Below the pieces are notes generated by a model, which searched no databases, was not told the origin of the DNA, and saw only the letters and a list, made by a program, of their open reading frames with translations. The translations under genes and the position numbers were made by a program. Source: Excoecaria cochinchinensis (Eukaryota; Streptophyta; Magnoliopsida; Malpighiales; Euphorbiaceae). From it: a stretch of DNA of 64,000 nucleotides. Positions 22,832-33,699 of the stretch are shown piece by piece. How positions within the stretch are numbered: the stretch's first letter is position 1; the number at the start of each line of letters is the position of its first letter. Location: positions 3,782,001 through 3,846,000 of the forward strand of contig CANTUQ010000076.1 in the NCBI GenBank assembly GCA_947683425.1, given 5' to 3'.

Positions 22832-23649
22832 GAACATCAGGTCTAATGTTTATATGCATGTAGAACACGTCTAGATTTTTTCTGAATTGGATAGAACACC
22901 TGTCATCAGATTTGACTTAAAATAAACTTGCAAAATATGAGTTTAGAAAAGCCCAAAATTTAATTAATTAGAAAGTTTTGTTAATCATCAAAATTTCAGA
23001 TTGAGTGTTTAGCCTTTTGAACCAACAAATGCAACCCAATTAAATTATATTTATTTCTAGATTAATTATGAACTAAAAAAAAGATTTATTTATACAAACA
23101 ACAACAAAAAAAATAAAATAAATTAACAACTATAGATATCCCTATATAATTTTACCTTGAGATTTTAAGCTTGCAATTTGTTGCGATGCAGAAGCCTTCG
23201 GCTTGTAAGAATCAAATTAAATCCACCAACTCCTTAGTTAAGGGATTTAAGTGAAGATTTAATTAGAAAACTATTTGATAAAATCTTGTGATTAAATCTC
23301 TAAACTAATCAATTAATTAATTAAAACTAGAGAGAAAAATATGAATAAAGAGTGCAGAATTTTTTAGCGTACAAAATCTAATTAAGCTCTCTTTTTTCTT
23401 TTTTAAAAAAAAAAAAGAAATTATGAGGTGAACCCTTTATATAGAGGGTCAATCATAATTAAGTTAGAAAAATAATCCAAATTAAAATAGTTATAGGATT
23501 TTCTAACAACCACGAATAAAATTCTTTATTAAATCCTAATTAGAAAACGATTTCAATTTAAAATTAAAAAAGGATTGGTAATTAATTTTCAATTAAAATT
23601 AGAGATCAATTAAAAAAAGGATTCCAAATTAAAATTAAAAAAAAATTCC
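22832..23649 (-). other. Old AT-rich DNA, possibly a decayed minus-strand LTR
   Basis: It continues 18385-19710. A good minus-strand TATA box, CTATATAAAGGG, lies at about 23434-23445, followed on that strand by a leader-like stretch. There are also many AATTAAAATTAAAAA near-repeats (23540-23645) that carry on at 45849-45900 across the later insertion. No ORF is supported. Confidence 0.45.
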
Positions 23650-24254
23650 TGTGATGCCACATACCCACAATTGGTACGGATATCGGATGCCACTGCATTA
23701 ATGTCTAATCGATGCCTATAACAAATGTGGTAAAAACAAAATTCTTTTTGTTTCACTTATAAGATCATTTATTCTTTAATTCATATAATCATTTATCTTT
23801 TTAACTCCACATATCACTAACAATTCTCATTCCATCCAGTTCAGACATTACATTTAACTTATCATATTATTCAATAGTCTATAATATTCATCATAATACT
23901 CAATACATATTCAATACTAAACCATTACACATATACATGCCACTAACAATATTCATTTGATCAAAATTGGGCAGCATAACATCTATAACATTAGCTACCC
24001 AAAACCTGCAATTCAGACAATACACAGCCTAACTCAGGGGCACAACAAGTATATCTTAATATCCATTCAAGTTCAATTCATATAACTAATCAAATACAAT
24101 AATATCTATCATTACATATAACTATTTCAATGATACAAAATGTTTACATGCATTTTAGTAACTATACACATACTATGCTTATCTTCAATTTACGGTCTAG
24201 TCCGATCTCCAAGTTGATAGTCTGCCTACTTCGCAGATGCTCCGCTCGGTACCT

Positions 24255-24298
24255 ACATGCAGTTAAACAACTACGTGCTGAGCATTAAATATGCTCAG
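24255..24298 (-). other. Conserved double stem-loop (4.9-kb LTR copy)
   Basis: Read on the minus strand: CTGAGCA-TATTTAA-TGCTCAG, then a GCACGTAGTT/AACTGCATGT stem. Compared with CTAAGCG/CGCTTAG in the 4643 element, two pairs of stem 1 have changed on both sides, keeping pairing. Stem 2 is imperfect, with one mismatch and two G-T pairs. Confidence 0.7.
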
Positions 24299-24508
24299 TG
24301 GTGATTACGAATCTAAAGATTTCCAATGCTGATTTAGGCACACACATGCACTAAACATTCTATACTTAATTACTTTTTTAATTTCATTTAAATCACTCAC
24401 TCAGTGTCGTTTCACACTATAATCCTTTATTTGCCCTTCTTATTGTCAAATTACGATTTGAACCCCAACTTATTCAGCGCTTATCATATTACTCTTTCAT
24501 TTACCTAA

Positions 24509-24513
24509 ATCAC
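24509..24513. repeat. Target-site duplication ATCAC of Tat1 (left)
   Basis: Repeated at 41819-41823. Confidence 0.95.
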
Positions 24514-25483
24514 TGTGATGCGCGCCGAACCTCGCGGCCACCCGAAAGCCCGCTTTAGGGCGATCAGGAGAGGTTCATAAAAACTTGTAAGGTATTTACA
24601 AGCTGCGTCTATTTTGGGCAACAATGAGGTTTCTTGGAGTCGCTACCCAATAGAACATTGGGAAGGGTCGTCTAGCCTCAGCGAGCCTAAGACAGCGCAT
24701 ACATGTCCATCTTGGGCTAGCTAGAGAGATTTTGGAGGCCTCAGCCTCTACCCCCTAGAGCCTAGGATTGTACATTTAAGCCTTTTGGTGGTACTCAAGA
24801 GGTGTCTTGAAAATCCTAGACTTCTCGCCTCACTGAGCCCCAAAGACAAGAGTGAGTTGGGGACTTCTCATTTATTTGTACCTTGATTAAAATTATAAAT
24901 AAGTTTTGAATTTTATTATTTCACCATCTTTCCACACGATGCATTTTAAATAAAGGCAAGCAGTAAATGGAAATAAAAATCAGAATAAGGCATTCAAAAA
25001 ATATATTACAATAACACTAGGAGCAGAATACAACTCCCATTTGTAAAAGTTCAATACATGCATAAAACGGGGTATTCATTGGAATGAGGACATTGGTCCT
25101 ACCATGCATATTTTATTACAAAAATGATTTTTCATGAAGCATCAATTTTATTGGCTAAAATGGGACATTGGTCCACAACTTCCGAGAAAATCCCAAAGTT
25201 AATTGTTAGAAAGCTTTTGGCCTTTTTTCTTTAACGATATTAAAACCATTTTCATAATAACATGAATGAAAGGTAAGGGTAAAGAAAGAACCCGAATGGA
25301 AGTCCTCAGACTGGCGCAACCACCATCTTTCAGAACTCCAACTCCAAATGGTCAGAAAATAACTCATAGGGATAAACACGTTAGCATCAAAAGCGTGAAT
25401 AAAAATAAAAATAAAAGGACGAGAAACTCTAACAGAAATAAGTTCAAAGATGAAATTTATAAATTAAAAACATGAGAGTTTGC

Positions 25484-25524
25484 CTAGGGACGGCCTCCTG
25501 TACTGTGCCAGCGGCCGTCCCTAG
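25484..25524 (-). other. 11-bp stem hairpin CTAGGGACGGC in Tat1 LTR
   Basis: CTAGGGACGGC (25484-25494) pairs perfectly with GCCGTCCCTAG (25514-25524) around a 19-nt loop. The sister copy is at 40721-40761. It lies downstream of the LTR TATA box, so it should be in the RNA. Confidence 0.8.
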
Positions 25525-26085
25525 TATGGGGAAACAAGTAAAAAAGAAAAACTTTCAGTTCTTTTGTAAAAGATTATAAAATAGGATAATAAAATATAAA
25601 AAAAATTAATGTAAATCAAATCAAATTATACAAATATTAGTCCAGAATGTTTACCCTTGGATTTTACCTTTTAAGGCGAGTGTCGAATGATTTAAGTCCC
25701 CGTATACTTCGCAAGGATCAAATAAAAGACAGATCAGAGAAAGAAAATTTATGTTGTTCTTTCTTTGAAAATTTGATAGCAATCGAGCGTCCGAATTAGC
25801 TGTATTGATGGAAACGAATGAATTTTGTTACCTCAAATTGGCTTAATTCGCAAGAAAAATTTGAAGAAATCAATTAATTGGAAGAAATTTTATCAAATAA
25901 AATTCTGCAAATGAACAGAGATTTTATGAACTTTTGAGTAAATTGCTCACAAAAACCTTTTCTAAAAAACAATCTCTCGAAAAAAATTAATAACTTTTCT
26001 CCAAAGAATTTTTCTTATCAAAGATTTTCACTTTTCTCACCAAAATTCTCAAAACTTCTAACCCCTAAAACTGAAATTTGATCCC

Positions 26086-26094
26086 CTATTTATA
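26086..26094 (-). promoter_or_regulatory. TATA box of Tat1 3' LTR
   Basis: TATAAATAG on the minus strand. The GACGGG array (26236-26440) lies directly upstream on that strand. The sister copy is at 41321-41329. Confidence 0.6.
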
Positions 26095-26235
26095 GGATTT
26101 TAGGAGATAATTCAGATAAGCCTCAACCCAAAGTTTGAATTTTAAAAGGACTTTAAAATTCAAAATTTTAATAAATCTTATCCCCATTTTGAAAGAAAAG
26201 AGATTAAATTTTATCCAATCCGGCGTGATCTGGTC

Positions 26236-26440
26236 AGTTAACGTACCGACGGGCAACCCTGCAAATACCGACGGCCGTCCCTACTAAGGGCACACGCGGG
26301 AAACCGACTACAGACGGGGCGCGGTACTAGGGACGGGCATCCCTATACCGCCACGTGTCCGTCCCCACTACGCCTAGAGACGGGGATCACCCCAAGTAGG
26401 GACGGGCACCCCTACACAGACGGGCATCCCGTTTGTGGAG
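26236..26440 (-). repeat. GACGGG-type hairpin array in Tat1 3' LTR
   Basis: Many short hairpins built on GACGGGC-ATC-CCGTT or GGACGGGC...GTCCGTCCC, GC-rich in an AT-rich LTR. The sister array at about 41476-41625 lacks two 22-bp blocks. Confidence 0.8.
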
Positions 26441-26627
26441 CAAAACTCCAAATTTCAACCAAAATTTATCAAACTCTTTCAAATCTCCGTGCTATAGAAA
26501 AAGATTTTAATCCTCGCGAAATATGAACGACGATAACCTCCAAATTTCACCCATTTATCCGAAAACCGACGTTGATCTCTTCATCGGGTAACTCTGACCT
26601 GAACTACCTCAAGACCCGGTGTCTACA

Positions 26628-26642
26628 GTTGCCCCTAATTTT
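26628..26642 (-). other. Polypurine tract of Tat1
   Basis: Read on the minus strand, AAAATTAGGGGCAAC abuts the 3' LTR. Tat2 has AAATTGGGAGCAAC in the same place. Confidence 0.7.
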
Positions 26643-26738
26643 GGGGAAACTAGCGCACTAGTGCCTAGATGAGCAAAAATTCAGAGAAGAAAGGAAAGAG
26701 ACGCATACCTGAGGCAGTCCTTACCTTTTAGTCGGGGA

Positions 26739-27042
26739 AGTGGCGATGCTTCGAGTCAGTTCCGGACTTACAAAACGCGAGGTTTGCCCTCCTGAGCTGC
26801 ACCGAGTCTACTCCAGACTTTACAAAGTGCGATCACTGCTCTCCTGAGCTGCACCGAGTCTTCTCCAGACTTTACAAAGTGTGATCACTGCTCTCCTGAG
26901 CTACACCGAGTCTTCTCTAGACTTTACAAAGTGCGATCATGGCTCTCTTGAGCTACACCGAGTCTTCTCTAGACTTTACAAAGTGCGACCATGGCTTTCC
27001 TGAGCTGCACCGAGTCTTCTCTAGACTTTACAAAGTGCGAAG
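26739..27042. repeat. 52-bp tandem array in Tat1 3' UTR
   Basis: Nearly six copies of a 52-bp unit whose CCTGAGCT-type starts fall at 26791, 26843, 26895, 26947 and 26999. The first copy is diverged and partial. Each unit has 'CACCGAGTCTTCTC' and 'AGACTTTACAAAGTG'. It lies about 110 bp inside the 3' LTR. Tat 3' UTRs are known to generate such arrays. Confidence 0.9.
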
Positions 27043-27562
27043 TTGGCTCTTCCAACACGGGCATCCTTCTGGACTGTTCTTCTTCTTGGCTTAGTGTCAT
27101 TCTAGACTGCTCTTCTGAGTGGGGTGTTCTTCTAAACTGGGTGTTTCAATTTGGCGGCTTCATCATGCCCCAAAAATACAATTCTGATATTTTGATTTCA
27201 TGTGATTTCGAAGGACATGATGTTTGATCTGTTTATTCTTCCTTTTGACTGTTGGTCAATTTTAAATTGGTGTAAAACCACGTTCCTATATTACAAGAGA
27301 TTCTTGTTAATTCTCGCGCCAATTAATTTGACTGTAGATTGGTGAACATTTTTTTATCATTTATCATCCTTTTTATCACATGATTAATTATCCCTTTTTC
27401 TTCTTCTTTTCTTTTCTCAAAAGAGTTAAGTCACGAAGAAATAACATGCAAATTTAACAGGCTAGCCATAAATGTTTTTCCACTAAAAGGTTAAATTTTG
27501 TACAATGTAATGTAAACATGATAATACAAAATACAAAAATAATATCATGACTCCCTGAAGGG

Positions 27563-29590
27563 CTATAGGGGTGGATAGTCTGAAAGCTCCTCCTCCGGAT
27601 CATCATCATCATCTGACATATGGACTGTCTGAGATCGAGATGAAGAGGCAGAGGGTCCCGCATCTAGAGCAGATGGCTGACTGGGAGGGGTTGGTGGTTC
27701 GGCCCGCTGTGTAGCTGAAGCTCTGGCCTATCGCTGGTGTCTAGGAGGTACCGCCACTGGTACGGATAATGGCTGCGCTCTCGCTGGGTCTTGCTGCTGG
27801 AACTGGACCTGAGCAAACCCATCTAGGAAAGGCTGTGCACACACCGTCATGAACTGCAGCGTATCAGTGACAACTCCCCCTAATTCTCTGAAAGTGTCGC
27901 CCAGGCGGAGGGTCTGATCTGTGGAGGCAGTCCCCATACTCTTCAGCCTATCCTCAGTACACTCTCTGAACTCCCGAAGGTACTAGGCAACGGGAGGTAT
28001 GGCACCCTCCAGAAACTGAATCCTGAATCTGAGAGCCTCAACCAACTCATCCACCATCTGTAAGGACGCATCCATCCTTTGGGCTACCCCATCCTGGGAG
28101 GTCCTCATCTCCTACCTCAACTGGGCCACGAACCTCTCCTGCTCCTGCCTCAAAACTTCAATGAGCCTTCCCTGCTCCTGAATAATACTCTGCTGCTGAT
28201 CCAGCCGCTCTAATATGACTCTATCCTGCTCCCTGAGGTGGCCAAGAAGGGCCCTATTTCTCTCCTCCTGCCTGTGCTCAAAGGATGTGAACATAGAAGT
28301 CAATAGTACAGCAAAATCTGGCTGCGCTGGGAAAGCTGATGATGAGGACGGAGGGGGAGCTGACTCTGGTACCGGCACTGGTGGTGGAGCTGTAGAAGTA
28401 GATGCCCCCGGATCCCCTACTCTAGCATATGGACTAAACCTCTCCTGAGCCCGGGGAGCTGTCCGATGTACTCTCGATGGTGGAGGTGGAATAGGACTCT
28501 GTACTCTCTGCACCGGGGGGGTACCAAATATCTCATCGAGGGTAAACTCCATCCCCATGTAGGAAGGTGTAGAAGGATGCTCCTCCTCGTGCTGTGGCTA
28601 CGAAGGCTGACCCTCCTGGTGCTCTAGATGCCGAGGAAGCTGGTCTTCCTGATGCTGCTAGGGCTCAGGAGGCTGGTGCTCCATCTGAGGCTGCTCCTGT
28701 ACTGGCTCTAGCGAGGGCAAGCTGAATGCGCGTGTGGTCTCATGCACAGTACGAAGCCTATATGCCTCTGACTGGCTCGGTATCGGTACTATCGTAGCCA
28801 TGGTGATAGCTGCCGGAGCATCCACGTAAATGCTCTCGTCCAAAGCACGCCCCAGGATGTCTGGACGAACTCCCAAACTCAGAAGCAATCTGGTAATAAC
28901 CCCCCCAACATACACTACAGGGGTTGTCCCCCTAGATACCCTCACCAGGTTGACCAATATCTCATGGCTGATGTTAAGTCTCTGGCCTACCACCATGGCC
29001 CACAAGCTCTAAATCTCTGCGGCATTGAGAGATCCTGGGTTGCCAGCTCATCCTAAATATGAGCTGGATAAAACTCGGTGAACATATCGCAGGGCCTGTG
29101 ATGAAAGTACTGTGCTCTTCACCGTATCATGATCATACGGCACTCCCAGCAGGGCGATAACTGCCCAATGCTGGCGTCTAACTGATCTCTAGGGCGCTAT
29201 GACCTCCTGCCCGAACGGAAGCCCCATAGCCTCTGTAAACCGCTGACGGGTAATGCTATAGTGATGGCCCTCGATCCAAAACTGTACGACACCCTCCTCC
29301 GTGTCAGATCTCTGATATCCCCCGTACTGTAATGTGGCAAGAAACTACCGTACTATCTCCTGGTGAGTCTGGAAGGCAGGCGTTAAAAACTCCGTCCATC
29401 ATGCGCCTGCTATCAGAATGTCAACCTCATCCGCCATCTCCAGAGCCTCAAGGAATGGTCGAGAAATGAAGCGGCTAGCTCGGAACTGTACCTGAGCCAG
29501 CGCTTCATATCTCTGTCTGGCCTCGGCATTCATCCAAGCTGGGGTCTGAGGCTCGGGCTGATCATGCGGAGCATATCGTCGCGGTGGCAT
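27563..29590 (-). pseudogene. Tat1 extra sense ORF (Athila-ORF-like), 676 codons with stops
   Basis: One uninterrupted frame from ATG 29590 to TAG 27563 with about ten premature stops and no frameshift. It starts MPPRRYAPHDQPEP. The folded part (residues about 20-270) has 'FLATLQYGG', 'VVQFWIEGHHYSIT', 'RFTEAMGLP', 'LRYVHRVLS' and 'VGGVITRLLLSLG', the layout of the Athila-type retrotransposon ORF as I remember that family. A Pro/Ser-rich linker follows, then a Glu/Gln-rich coiled coil (28112-28300) and an acidic tail 'SDDDDDPEEEL'. The stops are TAG or TGA where CAG, CGA or TGG would fit, so C-to-T decay is likely. Function is unknown; a structural or envelope-position role is only guesswork. 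It lies downstream of pol and is divergent from the antisense ORF. Confidence 0.75.
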
Positions 29591-29711
29591 CCAGCAAATA
29601 AGGTAAACAGTTAGCTTGACATCGTAGAAATAAATGGACCTTATTTAGGCAATGATAAAAATTTAGGCGGCATTCTGACTGGATATGCCTAAACCAAAAA
29701 GATTTAAATAA

Positions 29712-29936
29712 TTTGGGCAGCACCCCGACAAGGATGTGCCCAACCTCCTGCATAATAAAAAGGAAATAAAAGGGAACAGGCCTCAGGCCCCAAGTAACAA
29801 TGCAAGATATTTACATTTGCTAAAAAATTTTGGGGAGCACCCCGGCAAGGATGTGCCCAACCTCCTGCATAAACAAGGAAATAAAAGGGAACAGGCCTCA
29901 GGCCCCAAGCAACACTGCAAGATATTCACATTTGCT
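29712..29936. repeat. Tandem duplication of about 117 bp
   Basis: Two copies (from about 29712 and 29829), each with 'GCACCCCG' , 'AAGGATGTGCCCAACC' and 'ACAGGCCTCAGGCCCCAAG'. A degenerate third copy precedes them near 29660. A second, about 55-bp duplication with 'ATCACCTTG' and 'ATAAAATAAACAAATGAAT' is at about 30150-30250. Confidence 0.85.
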
Positions 29937-30423
29937 TTCTAATTCTTAAGTTACTGGCTTCAATGCATATGAATTCCTAAGGCCATACTTATACATCTAA
30001 CATTAATTGTTCTCAAAACAGCATACATTCATGCATTTTATGTCCACTACAAGAAACTACATCCTATTCACTCTACATATTAATTCATGAACAATGTCAA
30101 CCATCATTAACTAACAAGGCCACTAATTACCTTAATTCAAAAAGAAAAAAGAAAAAATCACCTTGTTCATAATAAAATAAACAAATGAATAAATAAAAGA
30201 AGAAAAATCACCTTGCTCATAATAAAATAAACAAATGAATAAAAAAAATGGGAGGATTTTACTAACCTGGAAGCCGAGACTCAATAAAGAAGTAAAAACT
30301 GAAAACTGGTGTGAAAAAGTGTAACTGAGAAGACAAAAATTAGAGCAAACCGCAGAAGTAAAGGAAAAGGCGTCGGTGTGAGGAAGGAGGAAAAGAAAAG
30401 TGGCTCCCTGTCGGTACTCACGT

Positions 30424-30637
30424 CTTTATATAGAATTTAAGTACCGACGGGCTTTTCGTTCATATAGCGACCGACGGGCATTCCGTCTATCTATCCAGAT
30501 TTCGCTTTTAACCCTCATTAATTACCTAATTAATGCGTGTGATATGCACGATGCAAAACCTGCCAGGGACAAGTACAGACGGGTTCACCGTCTGATTATA
30601 GGGACGGGTTAGCCGTCTGTAAGCCAAATCTATAAAT
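30424..30637. promoter_or_regulatory. Putative bidirectional promoter between the two Tat1 extra ORFs
   Basis: A minus-strand TATATAAAG (30424-30432) and a plus-strand TATAAAT (30631-30637) face outward from a central region of GACGGG-type hairpins, such as CAGACGG-GTTCA-CCGTCTG (30576-30594) and GACGGGCATTCCGTC (near 30473-30487). Both sides lead into pyrimidine-rich, leader-like sequence: rightward to ATG 30764 of the antisense ORF, leftward toward ATG 29590 of the sense ORF. On the minus strand a CAG|GTTAGT donor-like site occurs near 30266. The hairpin type is the same as upstream of the Tat1 LTR TATA box. Confidence 0.6.
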
Positions 30638-30763
30638 CCCAGCCTTTTTCTTGGATTTCGTGCCTCTTCCTTATTTTAGCTTCATAATAGGCTCTTTTCT
30701 CTAGTTTTTTCCCTTTTTTCCTCCTTTATTCCCCTTAGCAACTGTGACTTTAGCTGTTGAGCC

Positions 30764-32067
30764 ATGAATTCTCCTTTTCTTCCCAAAATGTACCGTATCT
30801 TAGACGATGCTCAAATTTGGGAACACAGCACTCTTGCCCCCCTTTCTGGACTGAGGTTTTTACGAAGAGTCAAGATAGACTACAACCTTCTTTTGGCTGT
30901 GACCCACTTCTAGGATCCTCGTTTTCAGGTTCACCTATCAGGAAATATGCCCCCTGCCTGAAGAACTTGCTGCTATCGTCGGGAGTTGGTATCCTCTTGG
31001 TGCTTTGCCCTGCGTACCCCGCTGTGGCTTGATCTAAATCCGGGATATTGCTCTGTCCTTAAGTATAGCTCCTTCTGACGCTGCTCGTCTAGTTCCTCAG
31101 GGCCCAGTATTTGCTTTGGAACCTCTGATTGAAGCAATGGATGAATTCTCCAACATTCCCTCATACAGCGTAAGTGTCCTCTTCCTTTTCTGCCTGATGA
31201 AGTATCTAGTCGTGACCTCAGAGGAACTGCTCGGAGACCCCCGTCTGTTTGGAATTCTGGATGACTTTCACCGCGGGCTGACCCCTTTCCCTCTCATTCT
31301 GGCTGAGACTATCTTGGGTTTGGACTCTATTCGTCCCGGGCCTACCACTTCATTCTCTGGGAGCCCCTTATTACTTCAGGTACGTCATTATTTTAAAAGG
31401 TAGTGCATCCCTTGTGGATTTTCACACTAGCTTTTCTTAGCGGGAAATACGTCCTTTCGGATTTTCACACAACCCTATGCCTAATTTTTGCCTGAAGTAA
31501 ATCCAACTTACTCCACCGGCTTTTCTTTGCCATTTATTTTATTCTCTTTGGCTTTTATTGTTTTTTTTTTTTCTTTGTTTCCTCTTTCAGATTTGGTTGC
31601 AGGAGAAATTGTAGCTTTTGTCAGAGCCACCTCCTAAAGTCATTAATCAGTACTCTGCAGAGTGTTTTCTTCCTCGCCGGCATCTGTATTTACCTGGGAC
31701 CCCTGACGAGGGCATTACCAGATTCAGTGAGATATCAGATGAGGATATTAGCTTCACGCACGCTTGGCTTCCCTTGTCTAGTCCAGTTATTGATGGGTCT
31801 TCAGAATGCGTTCCCCTATGCGGGCTTCGCGAGGCAACTTTCTTCATTACGGCCCGTTGCTCTCGTCTACTTGGAGTGACTCAGGATGTGATGAGACTCC
31901 CTCTATCCTTTCGAGGTGGAGTCCTTTCTGTGGCTTTGGCCTCCCGCTATCATGAGCTCTGGAGCCAACTTCCATTAAAGACTATCATTCCTTCATTTGG
32001 GAACCATTCGGCTATTTCTACCAATGCGTTCAAGGGATGGATACTTAGCCCGGCGTCTGATAACTGA
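30764..32067 (+). pseudogene. Tat1 antisense ORF, DUF7745/plant-mobile-domain-like, with intron
   Basis: Exon 1 (30764-31379) starts MNSPFLPKMYRILDDAQIW and has 'LLLAVTHF' then 'DPRFQVHLSGN', 'LFLFCLMKYLV', 'PLILAETILGLD' and 'FSGSPLLLQ'. A GT-AG intron (31380-31590) in phase 0 follows. Exon 2 (31591-32067) starts IWLQEKL and has 'FITARCSRLLG', ending at TGA 32065. The 'AETILGLD...GSPLLLQIWL' join resembles the plant DUF7745 family, which I recall as common in Tat/Athila antisense ORFs. Lesions: TAG in 'THF*DPRF' (a Trp is usual there), a lost base near 30957, a TAA near 31031, and TAG in exon 2 near 31612. It runs opposite to gag-pol. Function is unknown. Confidence 0.75.
31380..31590 (+). 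other. GT-AG intron of the antisense ORF
   Basis: 211 bp, CAG|GTACGT ... CTCTTTCAG|ATT, with a long T tract before the acceptor. It joins two frames in phase 0. Its first 140 bp are well conserved in Tat2 (about 53345-53475, same orientation relative to that element), although the Tat2 exons are lost. It carries two copies of a 'GGATTTTCACAC' phrase. Confidence 0.75.
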
Positions 32068-32499
32068 ACACGACGACTGAGGCACTTGGCTAGCGAGGGT
32101 AGTAGTAGGGCATAGTTTAGCTTTGCATGCGTTTTGAGCAGTATGTCTCTTTTTAAAGCAGAATTGGACAATAATGTAAATGAATAAATCAAATCTTATT
32201 TCATTTCACAAAATTGTGTACATTTTAGTATGATTTAAAAATACCTGATCATTTTGGTACCGATTCAATTATGCCAGATTACATTCATACATGGAACCGA
32301 ATCTTGACAGCATGAAATTCCTGTCTCCAATCAGCCCTCTCGGGTTTTCATGATTGGATATTTTCTCTCAAGCCTCTAATTTTTGCCCAGGATGCCTTTT
32401 TTCGATTTTCACCCTGACGAGGCGCCCAATTTTAGCAAGGCCGCCTTTTTTCGATTTTCGACCCGCGGAGCTTTTATTCTCTTCTTTTGATTTTGGTTT
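32068..32499. other. Tat1 region between antisense ORF and integrase
   Basis: No ORF. On the minus strand it holds spaced repeats of a 'GAAAATCGAAAAAAGG' phrase (near 32395 and 32445, about 49 bp apart), also present in Tat2 near 52705 and 52755. Related 'GTGAAAATCC' phrases occur in the antisense-ORF intron. Such repeats downstream of integrase are common in Tat elements as I recall. Confidence 0.6.
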
Positions 32500-33620
32500 T
32501 TAGCCATGGAACCTTTTGAGTCTATCGACATTGATCGGTTCCTTGAATTCATTACCATCGCTATCCGATAAGATTGCGGCTCCTTTGGACAACAGCTTCT
32601 TAAGGATAAACAGCCCTTCCCAGGTTGGTCTAAATTTTCCCCTGATATCCGGTACACCTGGCCTCATCTGTTTGAACACCAAATCCCCCTCCTTCAGCGG
32701 ATGCTTTTTCACCTTTTTTCCAAATGATCTGGCCAGCCTCTTCTGATAGATCTGATTATGATAGTAAGCTTTCAGCCTACTCTCATCCGATAAGTTCAAA
32801 TGCTGTAACCTCTGTTGTGCCCATTCGACCTCCGGAATCTGAACTTCCATGATTACTCTCAGCAATTTGAGCTCTACCTCGACTGGCAGCACTGCCTCTA
32901 TCCCATAAACCAGAGAATACGGTGTAGTGCCTGTAGATGTCCTCATCGTCGTTCTGTAACCCCACAGTGCAAAGGGGAGCTTCTCTGCCCAGTCTTTATA
33001 GGTTTGGACCATCTTGGCTAGGAGCTTCTTCACATTTTTATTGGCGGCCTCTACTGCCCCGTTAGCTTACGGTCGATAAGGGGAGGATTTATGGTGCTTG
33101 ATTCCGTACTTCTCAAGAAGCTTCCTGGTTTCCCCCATGAACTGCACCCCGTTATCAGACACTATGTGATGTGGGAGGCCGTATCTGCAGATCAGCTTTC
33201 TTTCAATGAACCTGGCCATATCTCTTGCATCGATCTTCTTAAAGGACTCTGCCTCTACCCATTTTGTAAAATAGTCAATTGCAACTATTATGTATCTGTG
33301 CCTGTTGGATGCCGTAGGGCGGATCTCTCCAATAATGTCTATTCCCCAAGCAGCGAATGGCCAAGTTGATGTTAGGCTATGTAGCTCTGACACTGGCAAG
33401 TGCCTTAAATCTGCATACTACTGGCTTAGCTGGCACTGCTTAACATATTTTGAGCAATCGTTATCTATCGTAAGCCAGTAGAAGCCTTGCCTCATGATCT
33501 TATTGGCCATTGTCAGCCCGTTCATATGGGCTCCGCATACTCCGGCGTGTGTTTCTTCCATTACCCTCTTGGCCTCTTTTTCATCCAAACACCTCAATTG
33601 GATACCATCAGCTTGCCGTT
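32500..33620 (-). pseudogene. Tat1 integrase
   Basis: The zinc part is 'HAGVCGAHMNG' then 'CSKYVKQCQLSQ', in which the last Cys of the HHCC set is Ser. Core: 'GIDIIGEI' (first Asp, near 33330), 'VSDNGVQF' (second Asp, near 33160) and 'NGAVEAANK' (Glu, near 33045), so D-D-E is complete. Stops fall near 33415 (after 'CQLSQ') and at 33067 (after 'SPYRP'). The C-terminal domain has 'YYHNQIYQKRLARSFGKK', 'KEGDLVFK' and 'GKFRPTWEG', ending 'LKRFHG' with a stop at 32500. No chromodomain, as expected for Tat. Confidence 0.92.
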
Positions 33621-33699
33621 TGTATAACATCCCATTTATGCAGATGAACTTAGTAGATAGCTTGCGAATCATTCTCTGATCCTTTTCGGTAGCCTCCTC

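Larger units (their letters stand above)
24514..26627 (-). repeat. Tat1 3' LTR
   Basis: 2114 bp. It differs from its sister LTR mainly by two 22-bp insertions inside the GACGGG hairpin array (26236-26440). It also has an 11-bp-stem hairpin at 25484-25524 and a minus-strand TATA box at 26086-26094. Confidence 0.93.

Noticed and set aside
27563..29590. Host gene for a proline-rich coiled-coil protein
   Set aside because: It lies inside Tat1 between integrase and 3' LTR, the usual place of extra retrotransposon ORFs, and has about ten stops.
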